Below are positions 20,363-31,383 of a stretch of DNA of 64,000 bases, one piece after another; the first letter of the stretch is position 1, and the number at the start of each line of letters is the position of its first letter. A program made the position numbers and the translations under genes. The stretch spans positions 51,073,417 through 51,137,416 of the forward strand of contig CM075773.1 in the NCBI GenBank assembly GCA_037974665.1, written 5' to 3'. The notes beneath the pieces were generated by a model. The model was not told where the DNA came from. It did not search any database and worked only from the letters and a program-made list of their open reading frames with translations. The DNA is from Ehretia macrophylla. Its lineage: Eukaryota; Streptophyta; Magnoliopsida; Boraginales; Ehretiaceae.

Positions 20363-21953
20363 AAACTACACGATTGAGAGGAGAAAGAAAGAAGAAGAGG
20401 AAGAAGATCAAGCAGCCACTTAGCATTTTCAAGCCATTTCTTGCTCCTACAAGCTTTGTTAACATTTTTCTAGCCTTCAACTTCAAGTTCTAAGGTGAGG
20501 GAAGTTTTATAAATGTTTTACAAAGGCACATTATGCTTGATTGATGAATTCTAATTGTGTATTGAACATAATAGTGGTTATGAATACGTTTGATGATGAA
20601 GTTGAACTTGGTTGGGTATTTGTGTTGAGTGGGTTATGTAAGATAGGGTTTTACTTTCTATATATGTTTGATGATCTTGAAGTGTTGATGAATTTGAATT
20701 TGAGTTGGGTGAGGGATTCTTCATAACTGAATTTTAAATGCTCATTTGGTGTTAATATTGCTATAGTTTGCAGACCAAAGCTTGGTTTAGAAGATTTAGT
20801 ATTTTGTGTATTATAGATCTAGGAATTGGAATTTCATGTTGGGTGTTTGTGGATTGTTAGGAGGGGTGATTGGGTGAAGTTGAACTCTTGTATGATGCCT
20901 AATAGTCACCTTGAGCATGCTTGATTTGTGGTAGGAAGTTGTGTGGTTACAAGATTGATTGTTTTAGAAGTTGTGTTTTTCCCGTTAAGCCTTCCGGTCA
21001 TTACCTTCTTCATCTGGTCGACCGGATGGAGCATGTATTACCCGGATCAATGCTCTCTACTGAACGTTATGGCTTATATCCGGTCGACTGGATAGAGGCT
21101 GTATCGACCAGATGTCCAAAATGCTGAAACCATATCGAACGTGTTTTAGTGATTTCGGGAGCTACCGATGTCGGATTGAGGCACGGTCGGATGCGTTGGA
21201 ACCGTATCGAACCCTAGTTTATTGTAATGGACTTTAATTGAGGAATTGTGTCTTGGATCGGGGCTAGGTAGTTGTTAATGTTTATATGTTGCTTCGTAGA
21301 CTAAGAACATGGACAATATTGGATGACAACTTCTCTGACTCTTTATATGCATTATGTCATTCTTACATTGACTTAGGTATGATGGCCAACTTGTAGATTC
21401 TCGTTATTATGTGTTAGTAATAAAGGAGCTTACATGCTGGATATTGTGTGTATTACATGTCCTTATGAGTATGTGACAATTGTTTGATACATTTACATGA
21501 TGCGAAATATGGGAGGCACTTTAATATGCTACAAGATTGATTGAACTTGCATGCTTATGTAAAATGCATATGTATATGAATTGTAATGCGTGGTTTGGTT
21601 ACAACCATACTTGAATGAGATAGTGTCGGGAACTCCGGGCAGTGTTGGGCTCGTCGTTATACCTTGGCTACCACGGTATTGACTTCTTCGCTTGCCGAGC
21701 GCCATTGAATACCCTGGAACAATCTAATCGTCGGGAACCAATGATACCTCGAGGGAAGATATGGTTAATGAATTTGACTTCTTCTCTTGCCGAGCCATTG
21801 AGTACCCTGGAACAATCTAATCGCCGGGAACCAATGATACGTCAGGGGAAGATATGGTTGATGAATGTACTCATTATGATATTCTATGCATTGCACGATT
21901 GCTAAAACGATTGCGAAATGATAAAAGCTTTGTGAAAACCCTTCCTATTCAAT

Positions 21954-21986
21954 CCTCACTGAGCTATATGCAAGATTAGCTCACCC
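21954..21986 (+). repeat. Conserved LTR hairpin, G1 3' LTR
   Basis: CCTCACT, stem GAGCTA / TAGCTC (six Watson-Crick pairs), then ACCCC. The 5' LTR has GAGTTA, a pair-preserving C-to-T change. Confidence 0.7.
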
Positions 21987-22059
21987 CTCTTTTGACAATC
22001 TCAGGTGAAGATCAGCCCGAGCTAGCTCCCATGTAGTTGCAAGCTTTCGGGATATGATG

Positions 22060-22309
22060 TGTAATGCCCCGAACCAACACTCCCACGCCTGTAGGATACC
22101 CCCTGGGACTTGGGCCCAAGCGAGCACCGAGGCCATGGCGAGTGGGCCCGGAAGTGCACTATGTACGTATTGTCCACTTTAGAGCCCATACCCCTCACGG
22201 TTTTGTCGCCTCCCAGCTACTGCCAAGAAAACGCGCATCCACGATACAAGGATGTTACCCCTTATATCAAGCAGCCCAAAGACCTCCGCGTCTGATGTAG
22301 GATATTATA
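22060..22309 (-). repeat. TRIM LTR, left (3') copy
   Basis: 250 bp, about 91% identical to 29831-30080 by direct count. On the minus strand it reads (T)ATAATATCC...CGGGGCATTACA. I looked for the 5S-like domain of Cassandra-type TRIMs and did not see one. Confidence 0.88.
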
Positions 22310-22379
22310 CCCGCCCCCCCTTGGGGACCCAGCATCCTCGCTGGCCATGCGAACGCGTCGGCTCTGATACCACCTAAAG
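22310..22379 (-). other. TRIM internal region with primer site
   Basis: On the minus strand: CTTTAGG, TGGTATCAGAGC (22362-22373), about 45 bp including GATGCTGGG, then a purine tract CCAAGGGGGGGCGGG before the TRIM LTR. Without the gypsy insert the TRIM would be about 575 bp, normal for TRIMs. Confidence 0.75.
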
Positions 22380-24831
22380 TGTAACGCCCCGAACCCAACC
22401 CCACGCTAAAGGTCAAGCTCGGACCCGTCACTCGGACAGAGTCTCCTCTGTACCAAGGACAAAACTGTTACCTGCGAATAGTCACTTATAACATTTGAAT
22501 TATAAACAACAACTTATACAACCTATCTTCTAATATCTCCAAAGCCAAGTCAAATTCACAAGGCCATCCGAGCCTTGGAGCAACAACAATCTTCTTAATC
22601 ACACAAGCATGCGAGATAAATTGGTTTTAGATACAATTATAATTTTAAGCTTTATAAGTAGGATAATAAACACTCCAAGCATGCAAGAGAAGATGAAATC
22701 TAGAATCCATTATTACAATCTAACATCTTTCTCTAACATACAAGACTTCAACTACTAAACATATAAACAAGACCCCAAGGTCTCAAAATACAATATTTAA
22801 CATGAACTCCATGCAAACTACACATAAGATCCACCTTAACACACAAAGTTACGGATTCTGATCTACGTGAACTTCTTCTTCTTCTTCTTCTACTTCTAAC
22901 AGCTGGGGATTCACCTCAGCTTCTCCTGAAACATATTAAATGAGGAGTGAGCAACAATGTTGCCCAGCGAGGGAGGTGATGCAACATACCGGAGTGTAAT
23001 ATGATATGCAAACACAAGAATAAATATATACAACATAAACCAGTAAGATAGAAAGCCAAGTAATTAACCACTTTAAAAAGGATACGGTTCCACTTCAAGT
23101 CTTCAATCACGAGCCACGAACCACGAACCTCACGAACATACCGGGAAACCCCTTACTCCAACAAGATGGGATACTCCGGATGTATCCTGAATCCTATGAC
23201 CCTTTCTCCCGATGTAGGTCCATGCCCAGCAGGTGAACCATGCCTCTGGGGTAGTGGAGTATGCCTCAGCGAGAAGGGAATAGGCACCATGGTAGTCGAG
23301 GGAGCACGATAAGTCTGATGCCGCCCGTGTTTCTCGACGGTACCATGTCCGAAAAGGTTGCGCAACCCCGAGACAAGTCACAAGCAATCAAGATATTACA
23401 TAACACGTAAGAGGGTCGACAAAGTAGGCCGCCCTCACATATAAGCACGATATAAGCTCACACAAGCACGAAAATAGCTTTAAGATCCCAAAAGAAGCAA
23501 TCAACATAAATATTTCCCACGAGCTACTCAAATAGCTTAATTATATCTTAGATATTCAATACAAGACAAGAAAATTCCACAACAAGTTTCAAATGCAACA
23601 AAAATGGCTAAAAACTACTTTTCCCCTTTCTTTAACCAAGTTTTCTTTCTCCTATGCATGTTTCAAGGTTTTCAAATCATATCCTAATCTTTCTATATTC
23701 TTAATTAAGCCCAAAGACACCTATTAGAATCATAAAAACTCATTTTAGAAGCAAAAGTTCGGGAAGGCCCCGAACGGGTTTGAACTACAACTATACTAAC
23801 CGAACCCCATTTTCGCGTAACAAAAGCACCAAATGTGCTTCCTTAGCTCAAGGATACCCGAATCATAGCCCAAACTTGCCCGGATTGCTCGACGAGAAAA
23901 GTCCCCTTTTTAAAGTCGACTAATTACGCAATTTAGCTTGGTTTTGGTTGATTCAACCTCACGTGGCTTTTCAACTAGCTTCACTAGGGCCTAGAGCATC
24001 TAATTGAAGTCTCAATTCAAGCTAATTAGCAATTTTTATTCAAACCCTAAAACGTGCACTATTCATCATCTCTTTTATTCAATCTCAACTTTTAACCATA
24101 AACATTGATAATAAGCTTCAAAAGTTAACTCTCTAGCATCTATTAAGCATATAATAAGCATGTATAACAAGTTTTAGAGCTATAATTAACAAATAAAAGA
24201 AATTCAACAAGATGTATAAACTTTAACTTCAAAAAAAAATTGAACTCCCTCACAATTTAGAAGGCAAAGATGCGATGTAGGAGCTCCTAGATGCCACGAA
24301 AATTTCCTAGACCAAGCCAAGAACTCAAGATGCATGATTGATGAAGAAAATTTTTCTCCTTTTTCTCCTTGGAGTGGTCGGCCATATGACAGGAAAAGGA
24401 GGGAATTTATGCTTTTGTTTTGATGATCAAATTTTGTGTGTTGTGATATGTTTTGAGTATGGTTATTATAAGTTAAATTTGCTAAGTCAAAACTCATAAA
24501 AGATTGGGTCAAATGAGCTTAACTCTAATCAAATGCTAACAATTTCAAAATTAAAGTTGTTACGTACGTAACACTATTCAAATGACATGAAAACTATTTT
24601 CTAAACGCACGCTTTCAATCTCGAAAGTCCAAAATAACTAGGTCTCGATTCCTTCTAGATGTCCTATGATCTAGAAAAAATATGAAATCTAACTTTCGAG
24701 GCGGTCGAAAATTTTATGAATAGTGACCTCTAATAAAAACAATTAAGCAAGAAAGATGATGCACGTAGAAATGCGCAAATAGATATGCAACAGTTATAAA
24801 AAGATTTATGGTAGAACTCTCGGGCGTCACA
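22380..24831 (-). repeat. G3 LTR (single copy)
   Basis: 2452 bp. On the minus strand it starts TGTGACGCCCGAG next to the purine tract and ends GGGGCGTTACA next to a primer site. It therefore has both 5'-LTR and 3'-LTR neighbours although only one copy exists. Strongly related to the G2 LTR through the GC-rich module (about 23100-23360), hairpin and GAA run. Confidence 0.85.
22943..22976 (-). repeat. Conserved LTR hairpin, G3 LTR
   Basis: On the minus strand CCTCGCT, stem GGGCAAC, loop ATT, stem GTTGCTC, ACTCCTC. Same stem as G2. Confidence 0.75.
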
Positions 24832-24846
24832 CCCTCTCCCCCTTAA
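24832..24846 (-). other. G3 polypurine tract
   Basis: On the minus strand TTAAGGGGGAGAGGG lies before TGTGACGCCC. The pol frame continues through it (see the G3 integrase entry). Confidence 0.85.
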
Positions 24847-26110
24847 GCTAATTGCGTCCTCACAATTCTTACATGATTCGGCAAAGAGCTCCGGATACTT
24901 CTCTTTGATCTAATCTTCTCGCTCCCAAGTGGCATCCTCAATCCCATGATGATCCCAAAGAAATTTTACCATAGGAATACTTTTAGTTCGAAGTTCCTGA
25001 ATCTTTCGGTCAACCATTCGAAGAGGTTTCTCAACATATACTAAAGACTCATCAATCTTTAACGATTCTGGCTCAATAATATGCGACGGATCAGGATTAT
25101 ATTTTCTCAACAGTGAGACATGGAAAACGTCATGAATCCGGCCGAAACTCAAAGGTAATGCCAATCTGTAAGCTAAATCCCCAACATTCTCAGTGATTTC
25201 AAATGGTCCCACATATCTAGGGCTAAGTTTACCTCTTTTTTCGTGTCAAATCAAACCTTAGCGCGGAGAGACTTTCAAGAATACACGATTACCCTTTGAA
25301 AATACTAAGTCCCGTCGACGTCTATCAGCATAATTCTTCTGTTGACTCTGAGCTGTAAGCTTCCTTTTCTTTATAAGCTTCAAATTATCCACCATTTTGA
25401 TCATCTCAGGTAGAATAGCTGGATCAACTGTTTTCATCTCACCTACCCCATCCCAATACAACGGAGACCTACATTTTCGCCCGTAAAGTGCTTCGTAGGG
25501 TGCCATGCCAATAGTAGCCTGATAAATGTTATTATAAGCAAACTCCGCTAAAGGTAGGTATTTCTCCCAATTCTTGCCAAAATCCATAACACAGTCTCGC
25601 AACATGTCTTCCAGTATCTTGATAGTCCTCTCTGACTGGCCATCCGTCTGTGGGTGATATGCAATACTAAAACTCAAATTAGTCCCCAAGGCCTTTTGTA
25701 GTTTCTGCCAGAATTGTGATGTAAACCTAGGATCCCTGTCTGACACTATCTGAGATGAGACTCCATGCAATCTCACAATATTTTCAACATATAGCTCGGC
25801 CAATTTATCAAGAGAATCTGTTTTCTTTGTAGCAATAAAATGTGAACTCTTCGTTAACTTGTCTACTACAACCCACACAGAATCATTACCTCATGGTGAT
25901 CTCGGCAAATCCAACACAAGGTCCATAGTAACCTAGTCCCATTTCCATACCAGAATCTCTAATGGCTGCAACAATCCTGCCGGCCTCTGATGTTCTGCCG
26001 TAACTTTCTGACAAGTCAAACACTTAGCTACATAATCAGCTATCTCTCTCTTCATGTTGTTCCACCAGAAATTCTGTTTTAAATCTCTGTACATTTTAGT
26101 GCTCCCAGGA
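24847..26110 (-). pseudogene. G3 pol: integrase and chromodomain-like end
   Basis: In order on the minus strand: the His-Cys zinc-binding block ([11 protein letters not shown], then CLTCQK); catalytic core with DRDPRFTS and [11 protein letters not shown]; integrase C-terminus (GRIHDVFHVSLLRKY); then a chromodomain-like end (LRTKSIPMVK, LWDHHGIEDATWERED) as in Tekay/Del chromoviruses, where this module guides integration to marked chromatin. Stops: TAG after WKWD, TGA in place of Arg before GNDSVW, TAA and TGA near 25213-25260, and TAG at 24910-24912 where G4 has Gln (CAG). After that stop the same frame reads KNCEDAISLRGRGCDARE across the purine tract into the LTR. Inactive. Confidence 0.88.
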
Positions 26111-27843
26111 TGAATTGTATATTTAGAACTATGAGCCTCAGCAAGAATCTCATCTTTCACAGTCGAATCACTAGGAATGCAAATTCTATTCCTATACCTG
26201 AGTAGTCCATCATCATGCAACTTGAAGTCGGACTCTCCCCCTTTTGACTTCTCTAAAAGCTTCAATAACTGAGAATCTGATTGTTGCGCTTCTCTGATTC
26301 TAGATAGTAATAGAGATTGGATTTGTAGGCTAGCAAATTGAATACCTGATCTAGAAGCCTCCGGTTTCCACAAACTTAGTTCTTCCACAATCTCCCAGTC
26401 CTTGATTATCAAACTAGCCACAGAAGCTTTTTGGCTCAGTGCATTTGCAACAGTATTAGCTTTTCCCGGCAAATAGCTAATGGTACAATTATAATCATTT
26501 AACAGTTCTAGCCAACACCTTTGCCTCATGTTCAGATCTTTTTGAGAAAACAGGTATTTTAAACTTTTATAGTCAGTAAATATTTTAAATTTGTTACCCC
26601 ACAAATAATGACGCCATTTCTTCAAAGTAAAGACAACAACAGCAAGCTCAATATCATGTGTAGGATAATTGAGTTCATATGGTTTCAATTTCCTAGAGGC
26701 ATATGCTATCACTTTACCATTTTGCACAAGAACACAACCCAAGCCTTCTTTCGAAGCATCATTGTAAATCACCAAGTTTTTAGCCCTCTTAGGCAAAGCA
26801 AGGATAGATGCAGTGGTAAGTCTCTTTTTCAACTCCTGGAAACTGGCTTCACATCTATTATCCCAATTAAACACAGTTTTCTTCTGGGTTAATGTAGTCA
26901 AAGGTCCTGCAATCTTTGAAAAATCTTTAACAAATTGCCTATAATAGCCCGCTAATCCCAAGAAACTACGGACTTTCGTAACAGTTTCAGGTATTTTCCA
27001 CGACATAACCACCTCAATTTTAGCAGGATCAAGAGATATTCCCTCCTGTGAAATGATATGACCCAAAAAGGCAACCTGTTTCAACCAGAATTCGCATTTG
27101 CTAAATTTGGCAAATAATTTGTGTTCTTGCAAGGTTCGAAGCACAATTCTCAAATGTTCTTCATGTTCTGACTCAGATTTAGAATACACTAATATATCAT
27201 CAATAAAAATCTCAACAAACTGATCAAGATAGGGTCGAAATACTTTCTGCGTCAGATCCATAAAGGCGGCTGGAGCATTTGTCAAACCAAATGGTAAAAC
27301 AACAAACTCATAGTAGCCGTACCTGGTTCTAAATGCAGTCTTAGGTACATCTTTTATACGGATTCGCAATTGATAATAGCCCTACCTCAAGTCAAATTTA
27401 GAAAACACAACAACACTCTGTAGCTAATCAAACAACTCCTCAATTAAGGGCAAAGGATATTTATTTTTCACCGTCACCTGATTAAGACCTCGATAATCAA
27501 TGCACAAACGCAGAGTACCGTCTTTCTTTTTCACAAATGACACGGGAGCACCCCACGGTGATGAACTAGGATGAATAAAACCTTTCTCAAGTAAACCCTG
27601 TAGCTGAATTTTCAATTCCTGTAACTCAGGGGGAGCCATTCTATATGGGGTTCTCGAAATAGGATTAGTCCCCGGCAACAAGTCAATCACAAACTCAATT
27701 TCCTTATCAGGTGGTAATCCAGGCAACTCCTCAGGGAAAACCCTCGAAAACTCTTTTATAACAAGTACTTTATTCAATTTCAATTTATCTCCAGGCTGAT
27801 TAATTAAATAAGCTAAGTATGCATCATAACTTTTACTCAACAT
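26111..27843 (-). pseudogene. G3 pol: reverse transcriptase and RNase H
   Basis: Reverse transcriptase starts with [10 protein letters not shown] and [16 protein letters not shown], then [25 protein letters not shown] and [11 protein letters not shown]. The catalytic box is FIDD (27196-27207), intact. RNase H follows with [29 protein letters not shown] and [11 protein letters not shown]. Two TAG stops at 27424-27426 and 27382-27384 fall where G4 has Gln. Otherwise the frame is open for 478 codons (27369-25933). Ty3/gypsy order RT-RH-INT. Confidence 0.9.
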
Positions 27844-28330
27844 TTTAGTAGCTTTAATGGAAGATATGATACGAGTCCCAGTAGATTTTCGACTCCCAGT
27901 TACTTAATAACAGGTTGGTTAGGTACTTCTAAAGTTAAAACTTTCCTTCTACAATCCAAGCATGCATAATATCGCCCCAACCAATCCATCCCCAAGATAA
28001 CTTCAAAGTCTCAAAATGGCATGATTATCAAGTCAATAGGATACATGTGACCCTCAATGCAAATATTACAATCTTTACACACAGACTCTGTAACAAATTT
28101 AGTACCCATAGGATTACCTACTTCAATCACATACGGCAATTTATCAATTTTTAATGTAGCAGACTGTGCACATGCAGGAGTAATGAATGAATGTGTAGCC
28201 CCGGTGTCAATCAAAACTACTACCGGCTGACTATTAATAAGAAAAGTACCTTCCACCACCACTGTCGTCTCTGGAAGCTCCTCCTGGTCGAGTGCAAATA
28301 CCCAAGCCTGACCTTGCGGTACAGTAGCTA
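27844..28330 (-). pseudogene. G3 pol: aspartic protease
   Basis: LIDTGATHSFI near 28192-28224 is the retropepsin active-site motif (DTG). It follows the gag zinc knuckles in the same frame. The 144-codon frame at 28445-28011 is uninterrupted; a stop follows at MPF. The protease would cut the Gag-Pol precursor. Confidence 0.85.
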
Positions 28331-29539
28331 CTCCTGAAGCTCTAGTCTGGGCACCCTGGCCTGAAGTCTGTCCCTGACCATATTTAAATTTGGGGCAATC
28401 TCTAACTCTATGCTGATCACTGCCACAACCTGTGCAACGACCCAATTTCCTCCAACACTCAGCCTCCGTGTGGCCTTTGCGGTTGCAATGAGTACACTGT
28501 AGGTTCTTTTAGCAGCTGCACCTCCTGTAGGGGCCCTATAAGTAGATGTAGCAGAACTACCCCACTGAGATCTAGCAGTCACTGGTCGAGTCTGTGACTG
28601 TCCCTGTGGTTGGCTCTGAGTTGGTCTCGGCTGTGACTGTACCTGAACTGGTCTTGGATAGCTCTGGGTCTGCCTAGGCTGCTGAGTCTGAACAGGCTGC
28701 TGATACTGCCTCTGATAACCCTGACTCTGAGACTAAAACTGACATTTGCTTGACTGACTAGACTGAGCTAACACATCTGCCTTGCGTTTCTCATATCTCG
28801 ATGTAGCCCTGACTACTGCAGCATAGCTCGGATAATCTTGCGAAGACAAATTAAGCATGATGTCACTCCTCAACCCTGTGATAAATCTCTGGATCTTCAC
28901 ATCCTCCGGCTGAACTAAAGCTGGCACATATCGAGATAGTCTAGTAAAAGTAGCCTCATACTGGTCTACAGTCATGTTCCCCTATTTCAAAGCTATGAAT
29001 TCATCCCGATGTCTCTCGCGAGCTACAATCGATACAAATTTATCCCAAAACTCACGAACAAAGTCAGCCCATACATGCTGGACCCTCTCAGCATCCTTTT
29101 TCTCTCTAATAGTACGCCACCACTCCTCGGCGTCACCCTCCATTAAAAAGGCAGCATAGGTAATCTTTCTTTCATCGTTGCACTCAAGTATCGCAGCAAC
29201 TTTCTCGAACTTACTCAATCACATCTCTGCTTTTATATCATCAGACTCGCCATAAAAACTATATGCCCCGTGATGCAGGAATTTATCAAACAAGTTACCC
29301 CCTGCAGCACCACTTCCCTCTGCTCTGGCAGCCTGATTCCCTCTGCCGACACCTGTTGTACTCTGCTGAACCACAAACTGAGCTATGGTATTCATTGCGG
29401 TGGCCATTGTGGCCAAAATTTGGGTATTACTCGGTTCCTGACCTTGTGGTACATCCCCGGCTGCCCCTGTACCTTGCCCTGGTACATCCTGCCTTGGAGC
29501 TTCCTCCGGCTCTCTCCTTGGTCTACCCTGTCTCCTCAT
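28331..29539 (-). pseudogene. G3 gag
   Basis: The likely start is the Met at 29539 (MRRQGRPRREPEEAPRQ); the upstream hydrophobic extension is leader sequence. The capsid-type Retrotrans_gag region covers 29230-28740 (EEWWRTIREK, FVREFWDKFV, MTVDQYEATFTRLSRY). A Gln/Ser/Pro-rich linker follows, then two CCHC knuckles: CTHCNRKGHTEAEC (about 28459-28500) and CTGCGSDQHRVRDC (about 28399-28440). Breaks: TGA at 29219-29221 for Trp, TAG at 28982-28984 (shared with G4), TAG at 28733-28735 for Gln, and a frameshift near 28505. Structural protein of the particle; not functional. Confidence 0.88.
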
Positions 29540-29814
29540 TTCAATGCTAGAAGAACATAATATTATAAAGATAATGTACACATTGTTTTCAAACATTTTA
29601 CTCACATAAGAAACATATAAAACACTTAACAACATTAAACACTAAACTTTTCATATTCTTGTCATATCAAGCTTTATCATTCCTTTTCATGCTAGCATGT
29701 CTTTTATCCAAGTACTTAAACAATTTAACAATCACATATTCACATAATTCACTTTCACATATAGACCACTACCCACATGCCAAGGAAGTTAACCCGGCTT
29801 CATGCATTCAAGTA
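29540..29814 (-). other. G3 leader
   Basis: AT-rich 275-bp leader between primer site and gag start, with scattered ATGTG-type words on the minus strand. No gene. Confidence 0.6.
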
Positions 29815-29826
29815 GCTCTGATACCA
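29815..29826 (-). other. Primer-binding site at TRIM/G3 right junction
   Basis: GCTCTGATACCA on +, i.e. TGGTATCAGAGC on the minus strand. It is followed (minus) by TACTTGAATGCATGAAGCC, the gypsy-type leader also seen next to the G4 primer site, but it is preceded by the TRIM LTR. Confidence 0.9.
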
Positions 29827-29830
29827 CCTT

Positions 29831-30080
29831 TGTAATGCCCCGAACCAACACTCCCGCGCTTGCAGGATACCCCCTGGGACTTGGGCCCAAGCGATCACCG
29901 AGGCCATGGCGAGTGGGCCCAGAAATGTACTATGTATGTATTGTCTGCTTTGGAGCCCATACCCCTTACGGTTTTGTCGTCTCCCTGCCACTGCCAGGAA
30001 AACGCGCGTACACGATACAAGGATGTTACCCCTTATATCAAGTAGCCCAAAGACCTCCGCGTCCGATGTGGGATATTACA
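29831..30080 (-). repeat. TRIM LTR, right (5') copy
   Basis: Reads TGTAATATCCCACATCGG...GGGGCATTACA on the minus strand and ends four bases before the primer site. Flanked on the right by TGATG. Confidence 0.9.
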
Positions 30081-30085
30081 TGATG

Positions 30086-30483
30086 AGTTAGATTATTGCT
30101 TGATGTGGTCTACATGCTTGCCTGTGAAGATGTACTCCTTGTTGTATTAAGCATGATTTTTTATAAATTGAACTATTTCATCTGTTGTGTATTCTTTTAG
30201 TTAACTAGATACCTTGCTAGGTTGACCTTTATTCTTTTGAGACTTATAACTAGGATGATGAACAGGTGGTTATTGGTTTGATTATTATGTAACATGGTAA
30301 TGTAATCTTTTAAGGCCGATGTTTTGGAAAAAATTTGGAAGTCTTTTCAAAACTTATTGTGGTATTTTTAATGGATATATAGGTCATTAATCTATTAATC
30401 ACATGTTTTAAGGCTATTAAATTGTTAACCGCATGAGTAAGGGTTACGAATGTCATGTTTCGAGTTGGGGTCGGGGCGTGATA
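30086..30483 (+). repeat. G1 3' LTR, right part
   Basis: Resumes AGTTAGATTATTGC after the duplication, matching 6509-6924 of the 5' LTR. Ends GGGGCGTGATA (5' copy GTGACA). Confidence 0.88.
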
Positions 30484-31383
30484 GAACCTGTGTAGTATAC
30501 TGATTGATTTTTCTCCCTGTGTTTCTTGGCCGTCTTTGATTTCTCTATCCACTTTGGGTCGCTTCATCTTAGTTGCATTTGTTTCCAATTTTCTAATGTC
30601 ATCCACCTAGGAGGCTTGTCAAATTTATGAGCCTTAGCCAATTGGTATTTCATTCTCTCTGCCACCTTATAATGGAAACAATGCTTGATGTGTGCCTTGT
30701 CATATGGTTGCCACTTATAATCTCTCTTCAATGACAAAAAAAAGATAAATGCGAACATGTGTAAATTGAACATGCATGTATAAATGTACAAGTGTATAAT
30801 ATAATAGATATTGACTGCATTAATGTTTATAAAAACCTCAAAAGAGTAAAACCACTAGTCTTTGACATCTTCCAAAATTTCTCCGTAAGTAATCCTGGGT
30901 GCTGTGAATCCAGTTGCGAATAGTAACTTAAAATCTTTTATGACCGAAACAGGTGTAATCTGTTAACAAGTATATCAACTGTATAAGTTAGTGTTACTTG
31001 TATTAGATTATTATAGCTTCAATAACTAATAGCAAACAATTAAAGTAATTGCTTTATAATTTTATTGAATTGAAGTTTGACCCGTTATTATATAACCAAA
31101 TGTAAGTTTGTCTATCCTCCAATCATGTGGCGTATTGATCGAATGACTCAAATCCTGTAGCCTGCCAGTTTGTTGTGCCAGCTACATGTGATGATGATTA
31201 TGGAAGTTCAGTTTCCTGCTCGACACTGGTCGTAGGTGTAGCATTAAAAAGACGATCATCGTTAGTCACTCAGATGTCAGACAATGGGGCAGATAGTTCG
31301 GTGGAACGAACTGACATCCCTGGAGTGCTAGGGGACTCATTATCACATTTACCATGTAGTGCAGAAGACGAAGATGATGGCAT
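30484..31383 (-). pseudogene. CACTA Y second-gene remnant (Transposase_24-like)
   Basis: The likely start is ATG at 31383 (MPSSSSSALHGKC). A Ser/Thr-rich N-terminus with stops follows to about 31080. An exon at about 30950-30850 reads KDFKLLFATGFTAPRITYGE then ILEDVKD, a TAG and WFYSFE. Another at about 30735-30490 reads YKWQPYDKAHIKHCFHYK, AERMKYQLAKAHKF, RWMTLENWKQMQ, then TGA for an expected Trp, SDPKWIEKSKTAKKHREK. This is the plant Ptta/En/Spm Transposase_24-like pattern (TNPA-type DNA-binding partner of the transposase). G1 interrupts it at 30484. Broken by stops. Confidence 0.75.

Larger units (their letters stand above)
20022..22059 (+). repeat. G1 3' LTR, left part
   Basis: Starts TGTGAAACCCTGC. 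It is cut at 22059 by the TRIM chimera (duplication TGATG 22055-22059 / 30081-30085) and resumes at 30086. It contains a (CA)n run, the 95-bp tandem duplication (21680-21869), a GC-rich segment and the hairpin. Confidence 0.88.
22060..30080 (-). mobile_element. TRIM element carrying a one-LTR copy of gypsy G3
   Basis: The outer ends are 250-bp LTR-like repeats (22060-22309 and 29831-30080) flanked by exact TGATG duplications in the G1 3' LTR. On the minus strand the order is: TRIM LTR, AAGG, primer site, gypsy leader-gag-pol, purine tract, a single gypsy LTR (24831-22380), CTTTAGG, a second primer site, a ~50-bp TRIM internal region, TRIM LTR. The gypsy sequence is thus bounded on both sides by TGGTATCAGAGC, and the TRIM/gypsy switch falls in that site at both junctions. 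The TRIM LTRs differ at about 22 of 250 positions, so the TRIM is old. Confidence 0.8.
6074..30483 (+). mobile_element. G1, decayed Ty3/gypsy element hosting C1, A1, G2 and the TRIM-G3 chimera
   Basis: The visible G1 pieces are: 5' LTR remainder 6074-6924; primer site 6933-6944; internal DNA 6945-7513 and 18951-20021; 3' LTR 20022-22059 and 30086-30483. The two LTRs align over all shared parts, including a 95-bp tandem duplication, at roughly 90% by eye. The left end and target duplication are outside the window, since C1 splits the 5' LTR. The right flank (30484 on) is CACTA Y coding DNA, so G1 is inserted in Y. Only about 1.7 kb of G1 internal sequence remains, with gag-like and pol-like debris, so most of pol is deleted or unrecognisable. 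Related to the Tekay-like group by primer site, LTR ends (TGTGAAACC...GGGGCGTGACA) and the shared LTR hairpin. Confidence 0.8.

Noticed and set aside
22064-22300. ORFs in the TRIM LTR (also 29802-30091)
   Set aside because: GC-rich LTR sequence; frames are not consistent between the two LTR copies.
22060-22309. Cassandra-type TRIM with a 5S rRNA-like promoter
   Set aside because: I looked for the 5S-like internal control region and did not see it; called generic TRIM.
22362-22373. tRNA gene suggested by TGGTATCAGAGC strings
   Set aside because: These are primer-binding sites complementary to a tRNA 3' end, always next to an LTR; no tRNA cloverleaf is present.
28982-28984. Programmed UAG readthrough in gag as an established mechanism
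   Set aside because: Other TAGs at CAG sites occur in the same elements, so deamination is the simpler explanation; kept only as a question in the findings.
26608-29560. Plus-strand ORFs at 26608-26892, 28974-29159 and 29263-29560, and similarly 56655-56894
   Set aside because: Antisense shadows of gag-pol.
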